The notes under the pieces are model-generated. The model was not told the DNA's origin and did not search any database. It saw nothing but the letters and a program-made list of their open reading frames with translations. A stretch of DNA of 64,000 nt from Leptotrichia sp. oral taxon 212. Lineage in GTDB: Bacteria; Fusobacteriota; Fusobacteriia; Fusobacteriales; Leptotrichiaceae. The position numbers were made by a program, and so were the translations under genes. Below are positions 27,477 to 40,580 of the stretch, in pieces (positions within the stretch are counted from its first letter, which is position 1; each line of letters opens with the position of its first letter). The stretch spans positions 2,143,126 to 2,207,125 of the forward strand of contig NZ_CP012410.1 of NCBI RefSeq assembly GCF_001274535.1. Direction: 5' to 3'.

Positions 27477-28796
27477 TTAATAACTTTCATTTTTCTTATT
27501 AAATACAATATCTATTGGACACCCTTCAAATCCAAAATATTCCCTAAGTTTATTTTCAATATATCTCTGATATGAAAAATGTACCAGTTCCGGATTATTT
27601 GAGAAAAATACAAATTTTGGCGGAGCTTCGCTTACCTGTGTTGCATAATTTATTTTTACAGCTCTCCCTTTTCTTGTAGGAACAGGATTCTGAGCTATCA
27701 TCTCTGACAAGATCTGATTCAGCAGCCCTGTAGTAATCTTTTTATGATATTCTTCATTTATGAACTTCGCCTGTTCCAGTATATTTATTGTTCTCTTCCC
27801 TGTCAATGCTGAGATAGTTACTATCGGAGCGTAACTCAGGAATGGAAGATCTGCCTTTACAAGCTCAGTAAATTTCTTTACACTGCTGTTATCTTTTTCT
27901 ATAAGATCCCATTTATTTATAGCAATTATAATAGGTTTTCTTTCTTCGTATATCAATCCTGCAACTCTTTTGTCCTGTTCTGTCAGAAGCTCTGTTGCAT
28001 CAAGCATAAGTACACATACATCTGCTCTCTTTATTGATTTCACCGCTCTTAATACACTGTAATACTCTATTGAATCTTCTATTTTTGACTTTTTTCTTAT
28101 TCCTGCAGTATCTATTAGAGTGTAAGTTTCTCCATTATACTTAAGTGAAGAATCTATGGAATCCCTTGTTGTTCCTGCGATATCACTTACAATGGATCTT
28201 TCTTCATTTAAAAGCTTATTTACAAGTGAAGATTTCCCTGCATTTGGCCTTCCAAGTACAGCTATTTTAAGTCCTTCTTCCCTGTTTTTTTCCTTTCTCG
28301 TATCAAACTTTGAAATTACTGCATCAAGTAAATCTCCCAAATTTGTTTTATGTTCTCCTGAAATTCCTATTACGTCTTCAAATCCCAGAGCATAAAATTC
28401 GAGTATATTTTCCTGATCTCTCATATAATTATCAATTTTATTTACTGCTACAACTACTTTTTTATCCTTTTTTCTAAGTACATTCGCTACATCTTCATCA
28501 AGTCCTGTTATCCCTGATTTCCCATCTACCAGAAATATGACAACATCTGCTTCATCTATTGCTACCTGCGCCTGTTCCTTTATTTTATTCATCATAAAAT
28601 CATCCGTCTTGGGCTCAAGTCCCCCTGTATCAACTAACAGAAATTCTTTTCCTGACCATTCGATTTCATGATAAAGTCTGTCCCTTGTAACTCCGGGCTC
28701 ATTTTTCACTATGGAAATCCTGTCACCTATCAATTTATTAAACAGTGTTGATTTTCCGACATTAGGTCTTCCAACAATTGCCACTACCTGTTTCAT
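27477..28796 (-). CDS. der: Ribosome-assembly GTPase Der (EngA)
   Basis: A 439-residue protein with two GTPase domains in tandem and a C-terminal KH-like domain. Domain 1: 'IVGRPNVGKSTLFNKL', 'DTGGLE', 'NKID'. Domain 2: 'VLGRPNAGKSSLVNKLLNE', 'DTAGIRKKSKI', 'NKWDLIEKD'. The C-terminus ('GCPIDIVFNKK') is typical. Der is needed for 50S subunit maturation. It is normal in length. Confidence 0.98.
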   Translation of the reverse strand: MKQVVAIVGRPNVGKSTLFNKLIGDRISIVKNEPGVTRDRLYHEIEWSGKEFLLVDTGGLEPKTDDFMMNKIKEQAQVAIDEADVVIFLVDGKSGITGLDEDVANVLRKKDKKVVVAVNKIDNYMRDQENILEFYALGFEDVIGISGEHKTNLGDLLDAVISKFDTRKEKNREEGLKIAVLGRPNAGKSSLVNKLLNEERSIVSDIAGTTRDSIDSSLKYNGETYTLIDTAGIRKKSKIEDSIEYYSVLRAVKSIKRADVCVLMLDATELLTEQDKRVAGLIYEERKPIIIAINKWDLIEKDNSSVKKFTELVKADLPFLSYAPIVTISALTGKRTINILEQAKFINEEYHKKITTGLLNQILSEMIAQNPVPTRKGRAVKINYATQVSEAPPKFVFFSNNPELVHFSYQRYIENKLREYFGFEGCPIDIVFNKKNESY

Positions 28797-28838
28797 TTTT
28801 CCTCCTTATTTTTCATAATTCAATTTTTTCCTGTACTT

Positions 28839-29429
28839 CTATAATTTTATTACAATCAGTCTGTTCATTTCATTTAATTTTTCTTCAATTTCACTGTCCG
28901 CCTTTATTTTCATTGTTACCCTGTTAGCGTAATTTTTTTCAGTAATTTCAATTTCATATTCCTTTTTATGTGCATTCAGAAAACTTTCCATTTCTCCAGT
29001 ATATTCATAATCATAATCAATTATAAATAGGGACTTTTCCTTATAATCTGTTATTCCAGCTTCATTCACTGCAATTTTTGCCGTTTTTGCATAATTTCTT
29101 ATAAGTCCACCTGCTCCCAGTTTAATACCACCAAAATATCTGGTAGCAACTATTGCCACATTATATACATCAAGAATATTAAGTATTTCTGCCATTGGCT
29201 TTCCTGCTGTATTTGCAGGTTCGCCGTCATCATTATATTTAAAGTATTCCTGTCCATTTTCTACAACTCTGTAAAGAGGAACATTATGTGTTGCATTTGG
29301 ATGCATCTCTTTTATTGAACCTATAAATTTTTCAGCTTCTTCCACAGTGAAAACAGGTTTTATATATCCTATAAATTTTGATTTTTTTTCTTCAAATTCA
29401 ATGACAGTTTCTTTTTCTACTGTTTTCAA
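28839..29429 (-). CDS. IMPACT / YigZ family protein
   Basis: A 196-residue protein with the UPF0029 N-terminal domain ('KKSKFIGYIKPV', 'HPNATHNVPLYRV', 'YNDDGEPANTAGKPM', 'ATRYFGGIKLGAGGLIRNY') and a C-terminal ferredoxin-like domain. The role of bacterial members is not settled; eukaryotic IMPACT inhibits Gcn2. Its ATG overlaps the stop of the exported protein upstream by 4 bases, so they are translated together. Confidence 0.93.
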   Translation of the reverse strand: MKTVEKETVIEFEEKKSKFIGYIKPVFTVEEAEKFIGSIKEMHPNATHNVPLYRVVENGQEYFKYNDDGEPANTAGKPMAEILNILDVYNVAIVATRYFGGIKLGAGGLIRNYAKTAKIAVNEAGITDYKEKSLFIIDYDYEYTGEMESFLNAHKKEYEIEITEKNYANRVTMKIKADSEIEEKLNEMNRLIVIKL

Positions 29430-30580
29430 TATTTATTTACTCCTTTTTTTCTTAGAATCCTTTTTATTTTTCCATTTAAGGTGTTTTCCGGTGCTTTTTT
29501 ACTTTCCTCTTTTCCATAATATTTTTGTAATATTTTCATATTTCTTGTTTTTTCAAGCTGTTTAGAATATTTATCTATTTTTCTTTCGTCCCCTGTCATG
29601 GAAATCAGATACATTGTTGAAAAATATAATGCCGCTTCATTTTCCCTGTTAAAACGTATTGCATCTTCACTCGCTGCATTGCTAACTACATTTTCCAGAT
29701 AATATTGAATTGCCTTTTCAGATCCTTCATTTATTCCTATAATTGACATTTCCTGTGAACGGAATTCCAGTTCCAGCCCTCTGATTATATCATCACTTAT
29801 ATTGAATTCCCTCTGTTTGCCATCATTACTAAAATAAGAAACTATACCTTTTATTTTTTCAATCTGCTCTTTCTGTTTTTTCATTTTTTCAATTGATATT
29901 TTAGTTAATTCCTTTATTATTTTTTTATAACCTTCATAATCTTCCTTTCCATCAGAAAGATCTTTTTCAGGAGCCTTGGAAATATTATCCAGAGGATGAT
30001 CACTTATTACAGGATTTTCAACAGGATTGTCCAGATAAAAGTTATTTTCAAGAAGATTTTCATCCCGTATTGAAACACCGTCGTCGTCAGTCATAGCTTC
30101 TAAAAAAATATCCGCCAGATCTATGACAGGTCTATCCTTATATTCCTTTCTAAGTTTAGTATAAAATTTTTCAGCTGTTTTTTTATTTCCTATTTTTTTA
30201 TTATACAGTATATTATTAAAATATGAACTGAACTTATCATTGTACTTGTCAGTTTTTTCAAGATACTGTTTCGCCTTTTCATAATCCTTCTTTTTAGTTA
30301 AAATATATATTGTAAAAAGCTCGTCATTAAGAATCAAATTCCGGTCATCCTTTTCCAGAACTTCTTCCACCTTTTTTATTCTGGAATCTAATTCATCCTC
30401 TTCCATAAGAAAAATTGAATTTTCAATAAATTGTTCCTCAAGTCTTATTGTTTCATCAATTATTTCCTGCTTTATACCTATTTTTGAAAGTTCTTCCTGT
30501 GTGAGTTCTTTCCTTGTAACAGCTGCTGCTCCTACACTTATTACCAAAAACAGAATTACAGACAGTACTTTTTTTCCCAT
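29426..30580 (-). CDS. Exported helical protein, TPR-like, function unknown
   Basis: A 384-residue protein with an N-terminal signal sequence (residues 1-20, 'VLSVILFLVISVGAAA'), then charged helical repeats. The stretch 'KKKDYEKAKQYLEKTDKYND ' followed by 'GNKKTAEKFYTKLRKEY' (about 95-145) looks like TPR units. A D/E-rich variable linker lies near 160-215 and a coiled-coil-like 'IEKMKKQKEQIEKIKGI' at about 228-245. I do not recognise a named family. It lies between a site-2 protease and the IMPACT gene. Confidence 0.7.
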   Translation of the reverse strand: MGKKVLSVILFLVISVGAAAVTRKELTQEELSKIGIKQEIIDETIRLEEQFIENSIFLMEEDELDSRIKKVEEVLEKDDRNLILNDELFTIYILTKKKDYEKAKQYLEKTDKYNDKFSSYFNNILYNKKIGNKKTAEKFYTKLRKEYKDRPVIDLADIFLEAMTDDDGVSIRDENLLENNFYLDNPVENPVISDHPLDNISKAPEKDLSDGKEDYEGYKKIIKELTKISIEKMKKQKEQIEKIKGIVSYFSNDGKQREFNISDDIIRGLELEFRSQEMSIIGINEGSEKAIQYYLENVVSNAASEDAIRFNRENEAALYFSTMYLISMTGDERKIDKYSKQLEKTRNMKILQKYYGKEESKKAPENTLNGKIKRILRKKGVNKY

Positions 30581-30613
30581 TTCACTCCACTCCTAATTTT
30601 TATTCTTATATTT

Positions 30614-31372
30614 CTATAATCCAATTACTATATTCATTCCCGTCAGACTTAAAAAAAATGAAAGCACTGCCGAAAGATATTCTGATACAAAGCCTATATA
30701 TACAAGGAATAGAATTATCAAAATCCCATATTTCTCAACCTGATTATAGAAATCCCTTACCTTTTTTCCGGCTATTGAATAAATAATTCTTCCTCCGTCA
30801 AGAGGTGTTACAGGAATAAGGTTAAAAAGTCCTAACGCAAGATTTATAATATATATGTTTAGCAGTGTTGTCATTATTATTCCATTAATGTCTAAATTTC
30901 TTCCAAATAACCGCATAATTACAAGTGCTATAGATGCAAAAATGAAATTTACAGTAATTCCTGCTATTGCAACACAGAATAATCCTGGCCTTTCAGGCTT
31001 TAATCTTGAAAAATTCACAGGTACAGGTTTTGCCCAGCCCACGATAAATCCTGATCCGCTCAGTAATAACAGAATAGGCAGTATTATTCCTGTCAAATCC
31101 AGATGCTTTAAAGGATTTAAAGTTATTCTTCCTTCCCTTTTTGCAGTATCATCTCCAAATTTATACGCAACATAGGCATGCGCCACTTCATGACATGTCA
31201 TTGAAAATATAAATACAGCTAATAAAATAGGAAGTTCCCAGGAAAATTCAAATCCATTTATTCCCCTGAATAAAAAAAATCCTATCATCAAAATAATTAT
31301 CAGTAACTTCATCTCTGTATTTTTGGGATTTAAATTTCTAAATCTTTCATAATACTTTCTTATTATATTCAT
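30614..31372 (-). CDS. Site-2 protease family membrane metallopeptidase (M50)
   Basis: A 252-residue protein with five or six hydrophobic segments. The zinc site is 'MTCHEVAHAYVAYKFGDD' (HExxH, about residue 60) and the third ligand motif is 'NLIPVTPLDGGRIIYS'. 'ITLNPLKHLDLTG' and 'GWAKPVPVNFSRLK' place it in the short, PDZ-less YwhC-like group. It is upstream of the exported TPR-like gene. The substrate is unknown. Confidence 0.93.
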   Translation of the reverse strand: MNIIRKYYERFRNLNPKNTEMKLLIIILMIGFFLFRGINGFEFSWELPILLAVFIFSMTCHEVAHAYVAYKFGDDTAKREGRITLNPLKHLDLTGIILPILLLLSGSGFIVGWAKPVPVNFSRLKPERPGLFCVAIAGITVNFIFASIALVIMRLFGRNLDINGIIMTTLLNIYIINLALGLFNLIPVTPLDGGRIIYSIAGKKVRDFYNQVEKYGILIILFLVYIGFVSEYLSAVLSFFLSLTGMNIVIGL

Positions 31373-31483
31373 TTTGTTCCTTTCCTTTATTTATCACCAA
31401 CTTCATACTATTATATCACATTAATGGAAAATTTATGTTTATTTTTTATTTGATATACTAAAAAAATATTAAATAAATATTTC

Positions 31484-31536
31484 AAAAAAATTCCCTTTTA
31501 AATCACAACTCTTCCAAGTTGCTCTTCTCAAGGGAA
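31484..31536 (-). terminator. Terminator after the S1 gene
   Basis: On the minus strand TTCCCTT and AAGGGAA close a stem that encloses a smaller CAACT / AGTTG hairpin and is followed directly by seven Ts. It lies just after the S1-domain gene. Confidence 0.65.
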
Positions 31537-31565
31537 CCAATGTATTTCAAAATTTAAAGACTGGC

Positions 31566-33377
31566 TTATACTCCATATTTTTTCATTAATTCTTCCATTT
31601 CTTTACTTTCTTCTATTTCCTTTATTCTTTTAACTGAAAGAAGTATTGATTTTTTCTTTTCATTTAACTCTGTTACTATAGCTTCCACTTCATCTCCTAC
31701 AGAAAATTTCTCAGAAATTTCCTTCAAAAATTCTTCTGTAAGTTCTTTTTTTGGAATCATCCCATCAAATCTGTCAGTCAATTTTACAAGAACAAAATTT
31801 TCCTGAATACTTGTAATAGGAACTGTTACTTTATTTCCTTTTTTATATTGCTCAGCCGCTTCTTTCCAAGGAGAAACTGTTAACTGTTTTATACTTCCTC
31901 CGATTTTCTTTTCGGATTTATCAATATTTATTATCTTAAATTCTACTTCATCACCTGTTCTGTATTCCTTATTTTCATTTTTATCCCATGAAAATTCATT
32001 CTTATGTATAAATACTTCTATCCCTTCCTGAATTTCAATAAAGATTCCATAATCCTGAACATTTATGACTTTACCTTTTACTATATCTCCAACATTATAT
32101 TTTTCATCAATTTTTTCCCATACATCATCCAATAATGCTTTTGCACTCAAAGACAATCTGTTCTTTTCGTTATTGAAATTTATAATCTTAAACTTAATAT
32201 TTTCTCCAACATTATATTTTGAAGGTAAATTTGAAACTCTTCTGTAAGCAAGGTCAGAAACATGAAGTAATCCTTCTATACCTTTTTCAAGCTCCACCAG
32301 CAATCCAAACTCAAAAACTTCAGCAATTGGTCTTTCAAGCACATCTCCTATGCTGTATTTTTCTTTTACTGAATCCCAAGGATTTTCAAGCAACTGCTTT
32401 ACACTTAATTTAATGTTTTTCTTCTCATCATCAATACTTATAATCTTAGCTTCAATAATATCGCCTTCTTTATACTGCTTTAATACTTTAGCCGCATTAT
32501 TCCATGCCAGTTCTGAAATATGAACAAATCCCTTATTTCTTGAAATTTCAACTACAAGCCCGAAATCCAGTACTTCCTTCACTGTACCTTTCACTGTATC
32601 TCCAACAGTATGTGTATTTTTAAATTCAATCCATGGATCTACTTCAAGCTGCTTTAAACTTAGTTTTATTTTTCTCTTTTCATCATCTTTTTCTATAATT
32701 TTAGCCTTGACAATATCATTTATTCCAAATTTTTCAATTAAATCAGAAACCTGATCCCATGAAACTTCAGAAATATGAATAAATCCTGTTGTAGGTCCTA
32801 ATTCAAGTATTACACCAAAATCAAGAACTTCTTTAACCTTTCCGTCTACAACATCTCCAACATTTATGGAATTAAAATAATCCAATTCTTCTTTTTTTAC
32901 TAAATCAGTTCTAGAAAGTGTCAGATTGTTTCTTCCTTTTTCTTTAATTAAAAACTTAAACTTTTCTTCTGTATAGTCCTTATCCCTTTCCAGACTCGCA
33001 AGAGAAAATGGCAAAAAGGCTTCATTCTTTCCAACTCTTACTGAATATCCTCCCTTTATTTTCTTCAATATTGTACCAGTCACAATTTCATCAACTTCAT
33101 AAGATAGAAATTCTCTAGCTTTATCAAGTAAAAATTTAGATACAATTACATATTCCTCGTCATTTCTCAATACTTTAACTTCTATAGTATCACCCACATT
33201 AAAATCTTCCACTTCACGAATAAGAATTCTACCTTCCTGTTTTCCTGATAAGTCTAAATATGCAAAATCCATATCTTTCCTAGTAATTATTCCCGTAATT
33301 ACATCACCGGACTTTTTCTCCTCAGGTAGATAATCATTCAGCATTTCCTCAAATAAATCATTGTTCAAATCACTCAT
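31566..33377 (-). CDS. Multi-domain S1 RNA-binding protein (ribosomal protein S1-like), seven OB repeats
   Basis: A 603-residue protein with seven S1-type repeats at about residues 23-83, 93-158, 171-245, 256-330, 341-416, 427-498 and 509-583. Repeats three to six are the clearest, for example 'GDVVDGKVKEVLDFGVILEL..TTGFIHISEVSW'. Ribosomal protein S1 of E. coli has six repeats in 557 residues, so this form has one more. It probably binds mRNA at the 30S subunit. I chose the second ATG (33377), 8 bases from GGAG, rather than the one two codons earlier that sits almost on the ribosome site. Confidence 0.85.
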   Translation of the reverse strand: MSDLNNDLFEEMLNDYLPEEKKSGDVITGIITRKDMDFAYLDLSGKQEGRILIREVEDFNVGDTIEVKVLRNDEEYVIVSKFLLDKAREFLSYEVDEIVTGTILKKIKGGYSVRVGKNEAFLPFSLASLERDKDYTEEKFKFLIKEKGRNNLTLSRTDLVKKEELDYFNSINVGDVVDGKVKEVLDFGVILELGPTTGFIHISEVSWDQVSDLIEKFGINDIVKAKIIEKDDEKRKIKLSLKQLEVDPWIEFKNTHTVGDTVKGTVKEVLDFGLVVEISRNKGFVHISELAWNNAAKVLKQYKEGDIIEAKIISIDDEKKNIKLSVKQLLENPWDSVKEKYSIGDVLERPIAEVFEFGLLVELEKGIEGLLHVSDLAYRRVSNLPSKYNVGENIKFKIINFNNEKNRLSLSAKALLDDVWEKIDEKYNVGDIVKGKVINVQDYGIFIEIQEGIEVFIHKNEFSWDKNENKEYRTGDEVEFKIINIDKSEKKIGGSIKQLTVSPWKEAAEQYKKGNKVTVPITSIQENFVLVKLTDRFDGMIPKKELTEEFLKEISEKFSVGDEVEAIVTELNEKKKSILLSVKRIKEIEESKEMEELMKKYGV

Positions 33378-33509
33378 AGCCATATCTCCTCACTCACATT
33401 ATAGTATACATTAAATTCTTATAAAATATATCCTTATATAAATTTATAACTAGACTAAATAAATTACCTTAAACTTAATTTCATATAAATTCATTCTATT
33501 TAAATCATT

Positions 33510-33788
33510 TTACTCTTCTCCAAATTTTTCTTCCTCAATGAGTCTCCTCAAATTATCCAGCAGTATAACTTCATCTTTACCTTCAACAACTAAAAACAAT
33601 TTAGTCCCTAATCCCGCAGATAAACTTAACAAATCAAATAAACTTTCAACTTCCACCATTTCTTCCCTGTTATCAGTTTCTCCAATCCATAACTTGGAAG
33701 TATGACTTTTTAAAGTTTTAAATATTAAAGTTGCTGGTCTTAAATGAATACCCTGTTTATTTTTTATTTCAATAAGAAGTTTCTCCAC
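33510..33788 (-). CDS. HPr-family phosphocarrier protein
   Basis: A 92-residue protein with the HPr phosphorylation site 'NKQGIHLRPATLIF' (the histidine phosphorylated by EI) and a 'LLSLSAGLGTKL' segment matching the regulatory serine region. The frame has no ATG near the natural start: I use GTG at 33788, 11 bases after CGGAGG, which puts the protein at normal HPr length. Whether it is the main PTS carrier or a paralogue is unclear, since no ptsI gene is near and some residues are unusual for HPr. Confidence 0.8.
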   Translation of the reverse strand: MEKLLIEIKNKQGIHLRPATLIFKTLKSHTSKLWIGETDNREEMVEVESLFDLLSLSAGLGTKLFLVVEGKDEVILLDNLRRLIEEEKFGEE

Positions 33789-34011
33789 AAAGAAACTCAC
33801 CTCCGTTAATATATCACAATAAACATACATATTTAAACTATATGCAAAAAACAACTATAGATAATTTTCGATAATATATATTATACCAAATAAGGGAAAA
33901 AAAATGAAGAGGCAAATTTGAAATGAGATGAAGGTACATTTTAATGCTCCTGAGGTCTCTGTTCTGCGGATATCTGTGCCTGCCTAAATCCGTCATCCGG
34001 ATAAAAAAAAA

Positions 34012-34088
34012 TGGCGTCCCCGGTTGGACTCGAACCAACGACCCTCTGGTTAACAGCCAGATGCTCTAACCGGCTGAGCTACGGAGAC
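34012..34088 (-). tRNA. tRNA-Asn (GUU)
   Basis: A cloverleaf on the minus strand: acceptor GTCTCCG / CGGGGAC, D-arm from AGCTCAGC, anticodon arm CTGGCTGTTAACCAG with anticodon GTT, T-arm GTTGGTTCGAGTCCAAC, discriminator G and an encoded CCA. It lies just downstream of 5S rRNA, so it is probably part of the rRNA transcript. Between it and the HPr gene (33789-34011) I see only AT-rich DNA and a short ATCCG/CGGAT hairpin. Confidence 0.96.
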
Positions 34089-34100
34089 GCAATTTTAAAA

Positions 34101-34215
34101 GTTTGGCGACGACCTATTTTCCCTGAACTAAGTCCAAGTATCTTGGGCGCTGGCAGACTTAACTTCCGGGTTCGGAATGTAACCGGGTGTATCCCTGCCG
34201 CCATAATCACCAAAC
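34101..34215 (-). rRNA. 5S ribosomal RNA
   Basis: On the minus strand GTTTGGTGATTATGGCGGC ... through the conserved CCGAACCCGGAAGTTAAG to GTCGTCGCCAAAC. The ends pair (GTTTGG / CCAAAC). About 115 bases; the ends are approximate. Confidence 0.94.
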
Positions 34216-34278
34216 ATATATATTGCCATTTAATATAAGAGGGCAATGAGAAATAAATAGTATAAGTAAAAGAGCATT

Positions 34279-37190
<2,912 letters not shown>

Positions 37191-37312
37191 TTCTCTAAAC
37201 TTAAGTTTCCTTCAGTTGTTACTCTTTTACCTACTATTCATTTCCCATTGTCCTCCGGACTCTTTTAAGACATTACAGAGGAAGTATAAGACAAGCATCA
37301 TTCTTCTCCCTA

Positions 37313-38824
<1,512 letters not shown>

Positions 38825-38951
38825 CTATTTCTCTTCACCTTAGTTTATTATCTTTATATCCTATCCGATGCTTCTTCCCGTCTTATTTTTTTTCTTCCTC
38901 TTATTTGTCTCCCATTGTCCTCTCCAACCACTCCCGCAGTTGACAAAAATT

Positions 38952-38981
38952 ATTCTATCAAATATTATACTCCTTTGTCAA
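38952..38981 (-). promoter_or_regulatory. rRNA operon promoter
   Basis: On the minus strand TTGACA (38976-38981), 18 bases, then TAGAAT (38952-38957), about 130 bases before the 16S start. The rest of the 424-base gene-free stretch (38825-39248) is extremely AT-rich. It holds two abutting DnaA-box-like words, ATATCCACA (39109-39117) and TGTGAATAA (39118-39126), and no reading frame I believe. Confidence 0.65.
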
Positions 38982-39248
38982 TACCTTTTTTTCTTTATTT
39001 TTTCGAAATATTTTTTTCTTTTTATTTTCAACTACTTTTTCAACATTCAAAAAATTCAAAGAACGCTGTATTTATGAGATTTAAACACATTCACAGATAA
39101 TTTTCAACATATCCACATGTGAATAACTTTTTTTCAAATTAATTTTAATTCTGAATAATTATCACTTCTTTCTTCATACATATTATTCTATTTATATTAA
39201 AAAACTTAATCGTTTATATATTTTCAATTCATAATCTAATCAAAGAAA

Positions 39249-39641
39249 CTATAAGTATTTTTTCATTATTTTTTTTATGTCAGGTGGAAAATAATTTGGT
39301 CCTTTTATTACCTTTCCATCTTCTCTATATATGGGCTTACCGTTTTCATCCAGTTTACTTAAATTACTTCTGTGTATTTCATCAAATACTTCTTCAATTA
39401 TATGTTGCATCCCATGTTCTATTATCGTTCCACAGAGAATATACATCATATCTCCCAAAGCATCTGCAACTTCTACTATATCGCCATTTTTTGCCGCTTC
39501 AAGATATTCGTCATTTTCTTCCTTCATTAATTCAAATCTTAAATTCTCTTTCTGATTTTCAAGCTTTCCTATCGGTTTTTCTGAATTTCCTAATTTGTAT
39601 ATTCTATGAAATTCTTCAACACATTTAATCTGTTTATTCAT
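39249..39641 (-). CDS. All-alpha NTP pyrophosphatase (MazG/HisE-like)
   Basis: A 130-residue protein with the magnesium-binding signature of all-alpha NTP pyrophosphatases: 'RFELMKEENDEYLEAAKNGD' then 'EVADALGDMMYILCGT' (ExxE ... ExxD). The C-terminal part 'RSNLSKLDENGKPIYREDGKVIKGPNY' is typical of the phosphoribosyl-ATP-pyrophosphohydrolase-like subgroup. It probably removes unwanted nucleotides; the substrate is unknown. Strong ribosome site AAGGAGG. Confidence 0.88.
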   Translation of the reverse strand: MNKQIKCVEEFHRIYKLGNSEKPIGKLENQKENLRFELMKEENDEYLEAAKNGDIVEVADALGDMMYILCGTIIEHGMQHIIEEVFDEIHRSNLSKLDENGKPIYREDGKVIKGPNYFPPDIKKIMKKYL

Positions 39642-39709
39642 TTTTCCTCCTTACTGTATTATTAATTTCCTAATATAATATCTGTAAAAATTTACTCATA
39701 AGAAAGCAA

Positions 39710-39767
39710 GCTGTCTCAAAAAATGAGAAATAATGTAAAAACCATATTTACTAATTTTTGAGACAGC
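39710..39767. repeat. Short-form interspersed inverted repeat
   Basis: 58 bp bounded by GCTGTCTCAAAAAATGAG and CTAATTTTTGAGACAGC, with the family centre aatgtaaaaaccatattta. It sits between the Bax-inhibitor-like gene (upstream) and the NTP pyrophosphatase gene on the minus strand. Confidence 0.8.
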
Positions 39768-39788
39768 CCCGTTTTCTTAATCAATTTA

Positions 39789-40523
39789 TTATTTTCTTCT
39801 TCCAAGTATTCTTAATATATATATAAATAAATTTACAAAATCTAAATATAGTGACAATGCCCCATGTATTTCAATTTTGTCGAGTATACCTGCATCTTCT
39901 TCAAGTGCATATGCTATTACATTATTTTTTATTCTGTTCACATCATATGCAGTAAAGACTATAAATACTACAACTCCTAACATTGAAGTTATCCACATCA
40001 AACCATCGCTCTGAAGAAAAATATTAATCACTCCCATTATGAGCAATGATATTAAACCAACTATTAGTATAGAACGATATTTACTTAAGTCTTCCTTTGT
40101 GACATATCCGTATATTGCAAGTACAGTAAATAGAACGACCGTTCCTGCAAATGCGGAAATAATTACATATGGATCATATAGAACTCCTATTACTGAAAGA
40201 GTGATTCCTGTAAGTACTGAATATAGAATAAATATCATTCTTAATACACTTGCACTGACTTTGTATGTTAGAGCTGTAAATGCTATTACAGCAACAAATT
40301 CAAGTACAACGGCAACAGGTATTACAATAACAGGTATTATCCCTTTGGCAAATCCCATTAAAGTGAAATACCCCGTTATTCCTGATATTAAAAGTCCAAA
40401 AACCATCCATAATATGCTTCCCTTAACTTTGGAAGCAGCAATCTTTTCAATATCTTCATAAGTCAGATATCTTTCTCCAGATTGTTCATAGTTACTTAAT
40501 TCATCAAAATCATTGTAATTCAT
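39789..40523 (-). CDS. Bax inhibitor-1 / YccA-YetJ family membrane protein
   Basis: A 244-residue protein with about seven membrane helices and a charged N-terminal tail. The C-terminal 'VVFIVFTAYDVNRIKNNVI' and 'IHGALSLYLDFVNLFIYILRILG' are the BI-1 family signatures with conserved acidic residues. Bacterial YetJ is a pH-sensitive calcium leak channel; E. coli YccA modulates FtsH. I start at 40523, where GAGGTG lies 8 bases upstream. It lies 57 bases after thrS. Confidence 0.92.
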   Translation of the reverse strand: MNYNDFDELSNYEQSGERYLTYEDIEKIAASKVKGSILWMVFGLLISGITGYFTLMGFAKGIIPVIVIPVAVVLEFVAVIAFTALTYKVSASVLRMIFILYSVLTGITLSVIGVLYDPYVIISAFAGTVVLFTVLAIYGYVTKEDLSKYRSILIVGLISLLIMGVINIFLQSDGLMWITSMLGVVVFIVFTAYDVNRIKNNVIAYALEEDAGILDKIEIHGALSLYLDFVNLFIYILRILGRRK

Positions 40524-40580
40524 AAAAAAACACCTCATTTTTTATTTATAAATTTCTAAATTTTAGAAATATCAGTTATT

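Noticed and set aside
33838-34238. Frames overlapping the tRNA-Asn and 5S genes (minus 33838-34038, plus 34011-34238)
   Set aside because: They read through a clear tRNA cloverleaf and 5S rRNA and have no ribosome sites.
37191-37312. Spacer tRNA between 16S and 23S
   Set aside because: The spacer is about 120 bases and contains no cloverleaf; the only tRNA is after 5S.
39284-39628. Plus-strand frame opposite the NTP pyrophosphatase
   Set aside because: Antisense shadow of a gene with clear family motifs.
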